Assembly (NCBI GenBank): GCA_029834535.1
Contig: JAQMWT010000682.1
Coordinates: 62,001 to 126,000 of the forward strand
Source: Chrysophaeum taylorii
Lineage: Eukaryota > Sar > Pelagophyceae > Pelagomonadales > Pelagomonadaceae
Direction of reading: 5' to 3'
Length of the DNA: 64,000 nucleotides
In this document: positions 9,165 through 18,573 of the stretch, in pieces
Layout of the letters: the number at the start of each line of letters is the position of its first letter
Position numbering within the stretch: the stretch's first letter is position 1
Notes under the pieces: generated by a model
What the model saw: the letters and a program-made list of their open reading frames with translations, nothing else
Database searches by the model: none
Told to the model about the DNA's origin: nothing
Made by a program: the position numbers and the translations under genes

Positions 9165-10417
9165 TCCCTCGATTTAGGGTAAGGATAAGGTAGGCGCGAG
9201 AGTAAGGATCAGGTAGGCGCGAGAGCCAGACAGTGATCCTCCAAGCCGTCTACGGCGACCTCGCAGACTATTTCCACGACCCGCGGCGGCTCTTTCAGCG
9301 CGCCATTCTCACGCCCCGTCGAAACGATGTTGTCGATGCTGACAACGCGCGCATGACCGCGGCCTTTTTTTCCCGGAGACGAGGCGTCGGAGTTCTTTTC
9401 GGCTGACTAGGCTGGGTCGGAAGACGACGCCTCGCTCTTTACAGTCGAGTTTTCGACTCCCTGACAACCAACGGCATGCTGACTTTGATCGCGAGCTTAA
9501 TGTCTTCGCAACCTCGACCCGTCGCACGGCCACTGCAACGGTACCAGATACATGATCGATCGTGTCGTTATCACCGAGGCTCCTCCAACCTGTATCCCTT
9601 AAGGCCCGCCTACGCCAAACGATCAACAAGAGCCAGGGCCAGACGCCCCGCGAGGTCGGCGTCCTCTTGGCGAAGCCCGTCTTCTGTCACGTCCAGCTCT
9701 ACGTGGCTCTCTGTCGATCGGCAACCCCGAGGATATGCTCTTCTGAGTCGACGACTCCACCCTACCCCACACGTGCTGCGCAATACCGATAAGCCCCCTC
9801 CCGGCGTCTACACGCGCACTGTAGGTGAACTTACTGTTACCAGGTGAACTTACTGGGTCTAGGCATTGGGACCAAGTGAACTGAGTGACCAGGTGAACTT
9901 ACTTGGACCAGGACCCAGGATAAGAAAACGAGACTAGCCCGCGCCGCAACGACGGGTCCTACAACGCGTGGGCTTTTCCCTTTTTTTGCGTGAGGGGGCG
10001 AAAGGATGCCGACTTCACTATGGGGACTAGTTCCATCGCGACGATCTCGCGGCGTGGCGGCACATACTGCTTGAGTACAAATGAACATAGCTCAGCGATC
10101 CGTTGAGTATGTCTTAGTACAAACTGAAACATAGTTAACGGCTCGTACGAACTTTCTTATCCGACGACCCTGACCAGGTGAGCTTACTGGAGTTTTTTGA
10201 CAACTCAAACTCAAAGGTTTGCGGCGCGTGCGGATCGAAGCAGCTTAGATTAGCGGAGGTGAGAGCGACGAGCTCGAAGGAGAGTGGGTGTGAGCACGAG
10301 TGGGTTTACGCCTTGATAGAGTGACAGACCAGGTGAACTTATATGAAACTTACTGGGACCAGGTGAACTTACTGGGGTTAGAGATTGGGACTAGGTGCAC
10401 TTACTGGCCTGCACTTG
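9165..10417 (+). mobile_element. Helitron-type short element, copy H2, with internal insertion
   Basis: The same family as H1, but it starts at TCCCTCGATTTAGGG because its 5' end is replaced by H1 and the R2 fragment. The helicase relic lies at about 9235-9795. About 260 bp of unrelated sequence (about 9915-10175) interrupts the AGGTGAACTTACTGG region. The 3' end GCCTGCACTTG stops at 10417, only 8 nt before the ATG of the next gene, so this element must supply the gene's 5' flank. Confidence 0.75.
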
Positions 10418-10425
10418 TTATTATT

Positions 10426-11328
10426 ATGCGCATGCAGCGGCGGCGGCTCAAGACGACGACGAAAACGACGAAAACGACGAAACGCGTCGAGGCGCCACTG
10501 CGCGGGGTTGGGGGCGTGCTGGTGGACCAGGACCTTGCCCCTCTGGTCGTCGGGCTGCTGGACGCAAACGACGTCCGCAAGTTGCGGGGGAGCTCGCGCG
10601 CTCTCCACAGGGACCGGGGTCTGAACGCGGCCATCGCGGCGTGGCGGCGGGCCAAGATGAGGATCCTCGCCCTCGGCCGGCGCGTCCAGCGGGAGCGCGT
10701 GAAAGTGAACGAGGCGCTCCGGAGCTCCCGCGTTCCGCTCATCACGGCGCTTCGCACGAACAACAGGTGGACCAGCGTCTTGGGCGCGGTGTTCGAGTCC
10801 CTCGAAAAGGCTAGGAATTCTTCCTACGTCGCCAAATGGCACCTCGAACTCTTCGAGACGGCCTTCGATTACGAGTTTGGGGCTAATCTGAGGCCCTGGC
10901 GCATCGTTCCTACGAAGCTTTTTTTGACCCTCGAACGCCTCAAGGAGGTCGAGGACATCTTGCGGGAGCAGGGCCTCGAGGTTGACAGTCCGGCGACGTG
11001 GCTCCTCGCGCAGTACAAGCAGATGCAGACACACCTCGACATACTCCTCGCCCAGATCGCCACCTGCGCGACCGCGGCCTACCGGGAGTCGACCGTCCTC
11101 GTCTACCACCACGGCCCCAGACATCTCGACGACGACGAACGCCCCCATCCGTACCGCCACGTGTTTTGCTCGCCGCGCTGCGGCTGGCGGTGGGCCAAGA
11201 ACCGCATCCTCGGCAGCCTCGACTACAATTGGGTCGACCTCAACGCGCGCCTCGTTCGCGCGGACCGGCCCGCGTGCCTCGCCTGCCTCTCGGACGACGA
11301 CGCCCTCTGCGACTGCGACCTCGCGTGA
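10426..11328 (+). CDS. F-box-like protein
   Basis: From the ATG at 10426 the protein has 300 residues. After a basic Thr/Lys-rich start, residues about 27-60 (LAPLVVGLLDANDVRKLRGS) read like an F-box helix pair, which in known proteins binds Skp1 in SCF ubiquitin ligases. The rest is mostly helical, and a C-terminal part contains paired Cys (FCSPRCGW, ACLACL, CDCDL) that could bind a metal. The frame is open further upstream, but that DNA is Helitron H2, so the internal ATG is chosen. The F-box call is tentative. The gene converges on the lipase gene with a 52-bp gap holding a GTC-repeat run. Confidence 0.5.
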   Translation: MRMQRRRLKTTTKTTKTTKRVEAPLRGVGGVLVDQDLAPLVVGLLDANDVRKLRGSSRALHRDRGLNAAIAAWRRAKMRILALGRRVQRERVKVNEALRSSRVPLITALRTNNRWTSVLGAVFESLEKARNSSYVAKWHLELFETAFDYEFGANLRPWRIVPTKLFLTLERLKEVEDILREQGLEVDSPATWLLAQYKQMQTHLDILLAQIATCATAAYRESTVLVYHHGPRHLDDDERPHPYRHVFCSPRCGWRWAKNRILGSLDYNWVDLNARLVRADRPACLACLSDDDALCDCDLA

Positions 11329-11340
11329 AAAAATAATTGC

Positions 11341-11372
<32 letters not shown>

Positions 11373-11380
11373 CCTACTCG

Positions 11381-13375
11381 TTAGACCGTCGCCACCACCC
11401 CCGGTATCAGGAAGCGATGACGACTCGGCGGGGGGGCGGCGATTTGGCGGACGGCCGCGAGGACGTTCCAGGGCATGTGGTCTTTGAACATGCGCCGCGA
11501 GATGCGAACGTCGGAAAATAAGGTCGCCGGGGCCTCGACGGCGACGAGGCGGGGCCTTCGGCGCCACCACCACCGTACCTCCTCCTCCTCCTCCTCTTCG
11601 AGGACGGCGACGACGACGTGGAGTACGCGGCCGGGGAGCGCGAGACGCTGGTGGACTTCGCGGGATTCGTTTTCGCGGAGGCAGGCGAGGCAGGCGGCGG
11701 AAAGGCGCGCGGCTTCGGCGCCGAGGTCCGAGGCGGGGTCGTGGAAGAGGACGCGGGGGTCGGGGGAAGCGTCGAGGGAGGATGCGATCGCGAAGCGCTT
11801 GTGGACGCGACAGTCGGCGACCGCCTCGATCACCCGGTCCCGAAGGTCGAAGAGGGACTTGAGGCCGAGGCGCGGGACCAGATCGTCGCCGACGACGACC
11901 GAGGTGCAGAAGGACCGCATCGCCAGGGCGAGCTCTTGGTCCACAAGGGCGCCGGGCGGCGAGAAGGCGACGCACCGCGTCGAAGGAAAGTCTGAGGAGG
12001 ATCGGAGCGCGAGCGCGAGCAAGGCCGCGACGCCCGCGCCCAACGAGTGGCCGACCACGACGATCTCGTAGCCTATTAAACGACTCGCCTCGGAAGAAAG
12101 CCGCGTCGACACAAGTTTCAGGAGCTCGATCGCGACGCCGAGCATTCCCGCGTGCGCGAAACCACCACCGGCGGAACGGCGCGGCGAAAACGTCGCCGGT
12201 ATCTCGACGGGTCGCGCCGTCGCGTCCGTGACGCAGTCGTCCAGAGACAGCGTGCCGCGGCACGCGACGACGATTTCGCGGAGATCGTCGTCGACGAACA
12301 CCGCGACCGGGACGCGGCGGTTAGGCTCGGCCCGAAACGTCTCGAAGATCACGCGCCGGCGCGCGCCGCAGGCCGCGACCCGCCGAAGCGCGATCGAGTC
12401 CAGAGTGTCGCAACACCCGCCGCGCGCTCGCCGCGCGAAAAGCATCGCCGCGTCCTTCAAGGCCTTGAACGGCGACGCGTAGGCCGCAAGCTTCCACCCG
12501 TACACCGCCATGGCAAAATCCACGTGCGCTGCCGCGTCCGTCGCGATCGAATCGTCGTCGACCGGGGTGTTGGGCGTCGCGGCGCTCGGCTGCCGTGCTC
12601 GCACCAACGCGAGGCCCGCGATCACGTCTGTCGCGACGACGTCGAGCGACCCCATGAACATGGCCAACAAGCTCGCGACGTCGTCGACGCTGCTGTCGGT
12701 GATCGTCTTCCCTCCAAACAGTCCGCAGGTCGCACGGCGGAAGCACGAACACCACGCCGCGCACCCCGCGGCCCACTCGCTCGCCGAGGTCTTCAAAAAC
12801 GCGACCTCGAGGTGATCGCCGACGCGCAGAAGGGATCGCGAGCCGCGCGCGACTTTGCGCGACCCGCGCGGATCGAACACCATCAGTGCCACCGCAACCG
12901 TCGACGTCAGGCCGCACGCTTGCGTCGTCGCTATCGCGCGAAGCATGACGCGCTCCCAGTCGTCTCCGCGGATAGCGCGAGTGCACGGCGACGCGTTTCG
13001 CGGCGCCCACGCGAGCCACATGGCGACCCCCGTCGCTACCGCCTCGCACGCTCCCAGCCCGCAGCACGCCAGTAATATTTCCGGAATCCGAGCGCGCGCG
13101 ACGCGGGCCAAGATTACTCCGCGCGACGAATGATACGCGAGGAAAGCGTTGGCCACGATCGACGACACCCCCAGACCCAGCAGAGTCAGAAATACCCCCG
13201 CGACCCCGCTCATCATGCCGCACCCCTTGCCCTTCTTCACCACGATCACGTGCGCGATGTAGGCGCACAAGCACGACGTCCAGCACACCCGCAGCAGCGC
13301 CAAACACCCGGCGGGGAACGCGAGGTCATCGCTTCCGAGGGCGAATCGACGATTTTTCAGGACGAGCCCCGGCAT
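11381..13375 (-). CDS. sn1-specific diacylglycerol lipase (class 3 lipase with four-helix membrane anchor)
   Basis: A 664-residue protein. Four hydrophobic segments lie near 20-45, 53-80, 98-125 and 145-168, as in DAGL-alpha/beta. A lipase_3 domain follows from about 285: the VDFAMAVYGWKLAAY entry, CRGTLSLDDCVTDA at 372-385, and the nucleophile elbow GHSLGAG with Ser444. The catalytic Asp is likely in VVVGDDLVPRLG and the His nearer the C-terminus. The family cleaves diacylglycerol at sn-1 to give monoacylglycerol, for lipid signalling and turnover. The C-terminal 130 residues are basic and contain a Glu run. The start is a clean ATG 160 bp from Helitron H3. Confidence 0.88.
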   Translation of the reverse strand: MPGLVLKNRRFALGSDDLAFPAGCLALLRVCWTSCLCAYIAHVIVVKKGKGCGMMSGVAGVFLTLLGLGVSSIVANAFLAYHSSRGVILARVARARIPEILLACCGLGACEAVATGVAMWLAWAPRNASPCTRAIRGDDWERVMLRAIATTQACGLTSTVAVALMVFDPRGSRKVARGSRSLLRVGDHLEVAFLKTSASEWAAGCAAWCSCFRRATCGLFGGKTITDSSVDDVASLLAMFMGSLDVVATDVIAGLALVRARQPSAATPNTPVDDDSIATDAAAHVDFAMAVYGWKLAAYASPFKALKDAAMLFARRARGGCCDTLDSIALRRVAACGARRRVIFETFRAEPNRRVPVAVFVDDDLREIVVACRGTLSLDDCVTDATARPVEIPATFSPRRSAGGGFAHAGMLGVAIELLKLVSTRLSSEASRLIGYEIVVVGHSLGAGVAALLALALRSSSDFPSTRCVAFSPPGALVDQELALAMRSFCTSVVVGDDLVPRLGLKSLFDLRDRVIEAVADCRVHKRFAIASSLDASPDPRVLFHDPASDLGAEAARLSAACLACLRENESREVHQRLALPGRVLHVVVAVLEEEEEEEVRWWWRRRPRLVAVEAPATLFSDVRISRRMFKDHMPWNVLAAVRQIAAPPPSRHRFLIPGVVATV

Positions 13376-13535
13376 CTATATTCCCACCTCTCTGATCGAG
13401 CGACCGCCCGCCGTGTCTTTTTCTCTCGTTCCTTTCTTATTGCCGCCACCGAGCCAATGATGTTTCGGGACAGGGTAAGCCTTCGAACGAGAACCCGCCT
13501 CGTCGTCTCCCCGTCGGGCGCTGGTTGTAATATAA

Positions 13536-14589
13536 CAAGTGCAGGCCAGTAAGTTCACCTAGTCCCAATCTCTAACCCCAGTAAGTTCACCTGGTCACCT
13601 GGTCGCAGTAAGTTCACCTGGTCAGTAAGTTCACCTAGTCCAAATCTCTAACCCCAGTAAGTTCGGCGTAAACCCACTCGTGCTCACACCCACTCCTTTG
13701 AGCTCGTCGCTCTCACCCCCGCCAATCCAAACTGCTATGATCCGCACGCGCCGCCAATCCTTGAGTTTACTCTGAAAACCCCAGTATGTTCACCTGGTCC
13801 CCGTTTCACCTTGGCACTCAGTCCACCTAGTCCCAATCTCAAACCCCAGTAAGTTCACGTGGTCCCAGTAAGTTCACCTATAGTGCGCGTGTAGACGCCG
13901 GGAGGGGGCTTATCGGCATTGCGCAGCACGTGTGGGGTAGGGTGGAGTCGTCGACCCAGAAGAGGATATCCTCGGGGTTGCCGATCGACAGAGAGCCACG
14001 TCGAGCTGGACGTGGCAGAAGACGGGCTTGGGCGAGAGGACGCCGACCTCGCGGGACGTCTGGCCCTGGCTCTTGTTGATCGTTTGGCGTAGGCGGGCCT
14101 TAAGCGATACAGGTTGGAGGAGCCTCGGTGACAACGACACGATCGATCATGTATCTGGTGCCGTTGCAGTGGCCGTGCGACGGGTCGAGGTTGCGAAGAC
14201 ATTAAGCTCGCGATCAAAGTCAGCATGCCGTTGGTTGTCAGGGAGTTGAAAACTCTACTGTAAAGAGCGAGGCGTCGTCTTCCGACCCAGCCTAGTCAGC
14301 CGAAAAGAACTCCGACGCCTCGTCTCCGGGAAAAAAAGGCCGCGGTCATGCGCGCGTTGTCAGCATCGACAACATCGTTTCGACGGGGCGTGAGAATGGC
14401 GCGCTGAAAGAGCCGCCGCGGGTCGTGGAAACAGTCTGCGAGGTCGCCGTAGACGGCTTGGAGGATCACTGTCTGGCTCTCGCGCCTACCTGATCCTTAC
14501 TCTCGCGCCTAACCTGATCCTTACCCTAAATCGAGGGACAAACAGACAAACAAACAGACAGACAAACATCTGTCGATTAGTAGTTAGGA
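13536..14589 (-). mobile_element. Helitron-type short element, copy H3
   Basis: Reads in the minus direction: TCCTAACTACTAATCG at 14589, helicase relic about 14470-13910, AGGTGAACTTACTGG units, and the end GGCCTGCACTTG at 13536. It keeps INKSQGQT and QLDVAL, with small changes from H1. Its 3' end faces the start of the lipase gene. Confidence 0.75.
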
Positions 14590-14780
14590 CTTGTATGTCG
14601 CAGGTTGTGGTTCTATGGGCGTCTGTCTCCGCGTCCTGGCGCAGGGGCAATATCGGTAGGCGCCGTCGCCGCCCCGGTTCGAACGCCGCGCGCGAGAGCT
14701 CCGTCTTCGAAGAAGAAAAAAAAAGAGCCATAGAAAAAAAATAAAATAATCTGCTACTAGCGGTGTCCGCCGTCACCCCG

Positions 14781-15452
14781 TTACCCAACTACCAAGCGAC
14801 AACATCGCATGCAGACCGCGCAGAGGGGCTTGAGGATGAGGGAGGCGGTGCGGCCGAGGGTGGCGAGAAAGAGCTTGACACCGCGATAGCCCCCAGGAAT
14901 AAAAGTGGCGAGGTAATAGAGGAGGGTCGCAAACTGCGAGGCGGAGCAGAGGACTGTGAGGATGAATGACCGCAAGGCGACGGCGGCGTAAAGCGTGGCA
15001 AACATCGTGGCAAAGTACGCCGCCGTGAAGAGGACGCGGTTCCGCGCGCAGAGCATGCGGAGCTGGGACTTCCAGCCGCGCAGGACGGCAAAGGAGCTCA
15101 TCCAGGCCGCGGAGCCGAGGGTAAAGCAGATGGCAAACTTCTGGGGTCTGAGAGGCAGAACCGGAAGACCGACAAAGAAGGCCATCGCGAACAAAAAAGC
15201 CGCGACGAGGAGGCAGGCTACGAAGTAACGGAAACGCTTCGTTGCTTCGAGGGACTCCGTTATACGTTTCGAGCCGCGCTCGACCCATGGAGTGAAGACG
15301 GAGAGCGAACTCCGCAGCGAATCTTCGGCGTTGGCGATGTGGTCGTCGAGCGGGGTTTCCCATACGCGCGCCCAGTCGGGCAGCAAGTTGCCCTCCTCTA
15401 CGTCGCCTTCGTCCTCCCCCTCGAACGACAGCCACTCGGGCACCCACTTCAT
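14781..15452 (-). CDS. SFT2/Got1-family vesicle transport membrane protein
   Basis: From the ATG at 15450-15452 the protein has 223 residues. Four hydrophobic helices follow a soluble N-terminal third, with hallmark stretches FTLGSAAWMSSFAVLRG, LFTAAYFATMFATLYAA, LLYYLATFIPGG and an ending like GLKFF. The family acts in endosome-to-Golgi vesicle fusion. Its start lies 7 nt after the stop of the upstream glycosylase gene on the same strand. An upstream in-frame ATG at 15518 would overlap that gene, so 15452 is preferred, though MRTRIPP from 15518 is possible. Confidence 0.88.
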   Translation of the reverse strand: MKWVPEWLSFEGEDEGDVEEGNLLPDWARVWETPLDDHIANAEDSLRSSLSVFTPWVERGSKRITESLEATKRFRYFVACLLVAAFLFAMAFFVGLPVLPLRPQKFAICFTLGSAAWMSSFAVLRGWKSQLRMLCARNRVLFTAAYFATMFATLYAAVALRSFILTVLCSASQFATLLYYLATFIPGGYRGVKLFLATLGRTASLILKPLCAVCMRCCRLVVG

Positions 15453-15459
15453 ACAAGGG

Positions 15460-16848
15460 TTAATAATAAGGGTCCCGACTCCGTTTATGATGGCCGCGGG
15501 GGGTATCCGAGTCCTCATCCGTCGAACTGGGGGGGCGTTCCTCCTCCTCCTCCTCCCCACCGCCACCTGCTGCCGCCAAAACCGCCGCCGAAGGCTTCCG
15601 CAGGCGACGCTTGAAGGTGACCTGGACCCGGCCGCCGAAGAGCAGGACGTCCTTCGCGGCGGCGGCGGCGACGGCTCGTTGGGCCTGATCCAGCGAGGCA
15701 TAGCGCACGGCGCCATAGCCCTTTTGGGCGTTAAACCAAAAGGTCAGGAGATCGCCGTGCTGTTGGAACCAGGCCTCGACGTCTGACTTCTCAGTGCCGC
15801 GGGGGACGCGGGCGAACGCGACGCGGGACCACGGGGCGTCGAGGATTTTTGGGCCGGGAAGCTCGCCGCGATCCCCCCGATACCACACCGTGCGGCCGTG
15901 CGCATCCAAGGCGCGACTCGCGAAGCGCATCCGGAAAACCCGCAGCTGGAGGCGCTTTTGCACGACAGATCGCCGGAGAGTGTCGACGACGGCGTCGAGG
16001 ATCCGAGGGGCGGCGGTCCGCGCGAGCGCGAACGGCGGCACGCGACCCGCTCGGTCCAGGATCTCCGCGCGCAGGTAGTTCCCTACGCCGTTGAAAAAGG
16101 CTTGATCCAGCAGGACCTCGGCTACGGGGTGGTCGAACGCGGGTTCGTCGAGCCTACTCAGCACGTTGGAACGCCACGCGTCCCGTTCGCGCACCGGATC
16201 CGGAGACCGCCACTCCGAGAACCCGCCGACGTGCCATATCGCGCGATCTCCGACGCGCCGCCGTCTGTCGCAAAACGCGATGACCTTGCCGTCCTCGCGG
16301 AAGAAGGCCACCTGCGTCGCCGAATCGGCCGCGTTCGTTAGCCGGAACTTGCCCGACATCCCGCGCCGAAAAGTGAGCTCCATCAGTTTTATTTCGGGTT
16401 GGGGATGATCGGCCTCGGGCACATAGACGAGCCTGCAGCGCTGGCAGCGCCAGACACTGGTGAGGCGCATGGCGCCGTGGTCGGGGCACGCGGGGGGTTC
16501 CCCCCGCGCGGCCTTGCACGTCGCGCACCCCCAAGGAGTGTCCGCGGCATCGACTACGATCACGCATACTTCTTTGCCGCGGTGACACGGCCACAGTCCA
16601 AAGCGTCCACTGTGCACTACGCGACCCGTCGGCGGCGGTCTCTTCGCACTGATGGCCTTGAGCAACCGTTGACCTGGTCCCGAGGCACCGATCTCAGCTG
16701 TCAGCTTGAGCCTCGTCGCCTCGTCGAGGTCCGCGAGCGGCGGCTCGGGCGGCGCAACGTCGAAGGCCTCGATGCGAGTGAACCATTGCCCCTGCGACCA
16801 CCCCCGCACCTGGTGAGCGCTCGAGTGCAATTCGGCGTACTCGGGCAT
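15460..16848 (-). CDS. NEIL1-like DNA glycosylase/AP lyase with Cys-cluster insertion and C-terminal RRM
   Basis: A 462-residue protein. The start is fixed at 16848 because it gives MPEYAELH: the family's catalytic Pro2 (Schiff-base nucleophile) and Glu3 must follow the first Met, although an ATG-free extension exists upstream. The helix-two-turn-helix has FNGVGNYLRAE (252-262). HGRTVWYRGDRG (317-328) matches the zincless finger of NEIL1. Unusual is an insertion with C108-x2-C111-x9-C121-x2-H124-x10-C135-x2-C138, probably a zinc-binding fold, in the N-terminal domain. Residues about 341-415 look like an RNA-recognition motif (VAFARVPRGTEKSDVEAWF, GYGAVRYAS, GGRVQVTFK). It should remove oxidised bases. 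A Glu run and a basic tail end the protein. Confidence 0.82.
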   Translation of the reverse strand: MPEYAELHSSAHQVRGWSQGQWFTRIEAFDVAPPEPPLADLDEATRLKLTAEIGASGPGQRLLKAISAKRPPPTGRVVHSGRFGLWPCHRGKEVCVIVVDAADTPWGCATCKAARGEPPACPDHGAMRLTSVWRCQRCRLVYVPEADHPQPEIKLMELTFRRGMSGKFRLTNAADSATQVAFFREDGKVIAFCDRRRRVGDRAIWHVGGFSEWRSPDPVRERDAWRSNVLSRLDEPAFDHPVAEVLLDQAFFNGVGNYLRAEILDRAGRVPPFALARTAAPRILDAVVDTLRRSVVQKRLQLRVFRMRFASRALDAHGRTVWYRGDRGELPGPKILDAPWSRVAFARVPRGTEKSDVEAWFQQHGDLLTFWFNAQKGYGAVRYASLDQAQRAVAAAAAKDVLLFGGRVQVTFKRRLRKPSAAVLAAAGGGGEEEEEERPPSSTDEDSDTPRGHHKRSRDPYY

Positions 16849-16910
16849 TATTAGTAGTCTCGAAGAGAGGACCACACCGGACCGTTACAAAGAATCCAAC
16901 GGCTCCTATT

Positions 16911-16946
16911 GATTGAATTGAATTGAATTGAATTGAATTGAATTGA
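16911..16946. repeat. (TTGAA)n pentanucleotide microsatellite
   Basis: About seven units of ATTGA in the divergent gap between the glycosylase and the FAIM-like gene. Confidence 0.95.
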
Positions 16947-17059
16947 CCCCTAAGACGAGGATTATTCTAGAATTCTCCTTGTTTCCGGAGTTGGTTTAAA
17001 TTACGGGCCGCTGTTTAAAAGTGCGTGCGTGCAGTGGTAGTGGCAGCGTGCACGTCGAG

Positions 17060-17698
17060 ATGGTCTCGACGACGAGGGATCAGATTGCGGAGGAGAAAAG
17101 TTACACGCTGCAGGCGATGAAGGCGATCGCGGTGAGCCGAGGAGTAGAGCGCCTCGGGAAGCGGTTCCGGTCAACGAAGAAGCGGTACTGGTGGCGGTGG
17201 GTGTTCGGGCCCAAAGGAACAGAACATCTTCTCGAGCTTGTTGCATCGTTCCAGACGGGAAAGCGCGTCGTGAGCGTCGACGGGAAGCTCGTGCGGTCGT
17301 CGAGGGCGACGTCGCTGTTCGGGCTGCAGGTGACGCACGCGATGGCTGGACACCATTTGCTCTGTCTCGAGGGAAGGACCGAAGGCTTTCGCCTCGCCAT
17401 CGACGCCGTCGACTTCGACGAGCTGCCGAAGAGAGAACTTCTGACGCCTCGCGAAGCGGACGAAATGGACCGCTCGGCGCGGAACAAGGGGCGCGAGAGG
17501 GCTAGGAGCGAGGTGCTGTTCCGGCGGCGCCGCGATTTTTCCGACCGGCCGAAGAGCGAGGTAGTCCTCTTCAAGCCGGTTGCCGATCTGCTGACGGGCG
17601 AGGACTCCATCCTCTCGCCGTCGTCGTCGTCCCACCCCTCGAGTAGCAGCAGGACCTCAACCCCCTTTGACCTCTTCGACGACATCTATATCGAGTGA
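17060..17698 (+). CDS. FAIM1-like beta-fold protein
   Basis: From the ATG at 17060 the protein has 212 residues (an in-frame GTG at 17021 is not used). Residues about 40-125 match the FAIM1 beta repeat: W-x-W-x-F, H-x-LEL, SFQTGKRVVSVDGKLV, then HHLLCLEGR, FRLAIDAVDFDELP. FAIM1 in animals is a small protein that stabilises proteins and affects cell-death signalling. The role outside animals is unknown. The C-terminal third is charged, then Ser-rich and acidic. It ends 20 bp from the convergent secreted-protein gene. Confidence 0.6.
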   Translation: MVSTTRDQIAEEKSYTLQAMKAIAVSRGVERLGKRFRSTKKRYWWRWVFGPKGTEHLLELVASFQTGKRVVSVDGKLVRSSRATSLFGLQVTHAMAGHHLLCLEGRTEGFRLAIDAVDFDELPKRELLTPREADEMDRSARNKGRERARSEVLFRRRRDFSDRPKSEVVLFKPVADLLTGEDSILSPSSSSHPSSSSRTSTPFDLFDDIYIE

Positions 17699-17718
17699 AA
17701 TACAGCAGCGCGCGGCCC

Positions 17719-18573
17719 TTAGAAGAGCGGGAGTTTTGGCATGGTCGTGTCGCGGCGCTCGGCGGCGCGCGTGGCGGCGCGGATGGCGGCCTGGGCCTGG
17801 AGGATATTGAGGGCGATGCCCACGATGCGGAGAGCGCGGGGCCGAAGAAAGGCGACGATTTTCGCCATCGGGTCGAGGAAGGTCCTGGGGAGGTCGCGGG
17901 CGTCTTCCTCCTCTTCCTCCTCCTCCTCCTCCTCGGCCGGCGGTGCTCGGTGCGGGATGTCGAACGGCGCGCTGTGGTGGAGGTCAAAGTCGGCGAAGGC
18001 CTCGCGGAAGTCGTCCTGGAGGGCGTCGTAGGCCGCCTCGAGCGTGGATTCCCACGCCGAATGAAACTGCTGGGGCGTCGCGGCGGCGAGCTTGTCGCGG
18101 AAGGCGAGGTCTGTCCTCGCCGCGATCGAGGCCGAGTCGGACACAAAGTCGTCGACGTCCGCCAGCTGCGCGCGGAGGGCGCGGACGGCCGCGGCCCGGA
18201 GCATGGCGACGTGTTCGGCGTGTGCCGGCGCGAGGAGCGCCCCCACGACCCTCGATAGACTCTGGCGCGCGGCGATGCGACTGCTCGACACCTCCTGGGC
18301 CGTCGCCTCGTCGTAGCTTTCGAGGGCGACGGCCGCGACGGCGAGGGCCCGCGTCCCGAAATCTTCGAGGGGTTCAGAGGCGCACCGGACGAGGGCGGCG
18401 AGGGCCCGCGCCGCGAGCCGCGCCGTGCTCGCCGCCTCGTCGGCCGCCGCGAAGCAGTCCACATCGCTCGACGACAGCCGCGACGCGTTCAAGCTCACCT
18501 CCGTCCCGCCGCGGGGGACCCGTGGCTCGAGCCCCTCCGACGACGAGGCGATGAGCAGCAGGAGCAGTACCAT
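17719..18573 (-). CDS. Secreted or membrane-anchored helical protein, unknown
   Basis: A 284-residue protein with a clear signal peptide (MVLLLLLIASSSEG). The body is long, Ala-rich and amphipathic helical, with an acidic Glu run at about 215-225 and a hydrophobic helix near the C-terminus (RIVGIALNILQAQAAIRAA). No family is recognised. It is divergent from the NDK-like gene with 135 bp between starts. Confidence 0.55.
   Translation of the reverse strand: MVLLLLLIASSSEGLEPRVPRGGTEVSLNASRLSSSDVDCFAAADEAASTARLAARALAALVRCASEPLEDFGTRALAVAAVALESYDEATAQEVSSSRIAARQSLSRVVGALLAPAHAEHVAMLRAAAVRALRAQLADVDDFVSDSASIAARTDLAFRDKLAAATPQQFHSAWESTLEAAYDALQDDFREAFADFDLHHSAPFDIPHRAPPAEEEEEEEEEEDARDLPRTFLDPMAKIVAFLRPRALRIVGIALNILQAQAAIRAATRAAERRDTTMPKLPLF

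Noticed and set aside
14660-14690. GGTTCGAAC as a tRNA T-loop
   Set aside because: The flanking bases do not form the five-pair stem and no cloverleaf is found.
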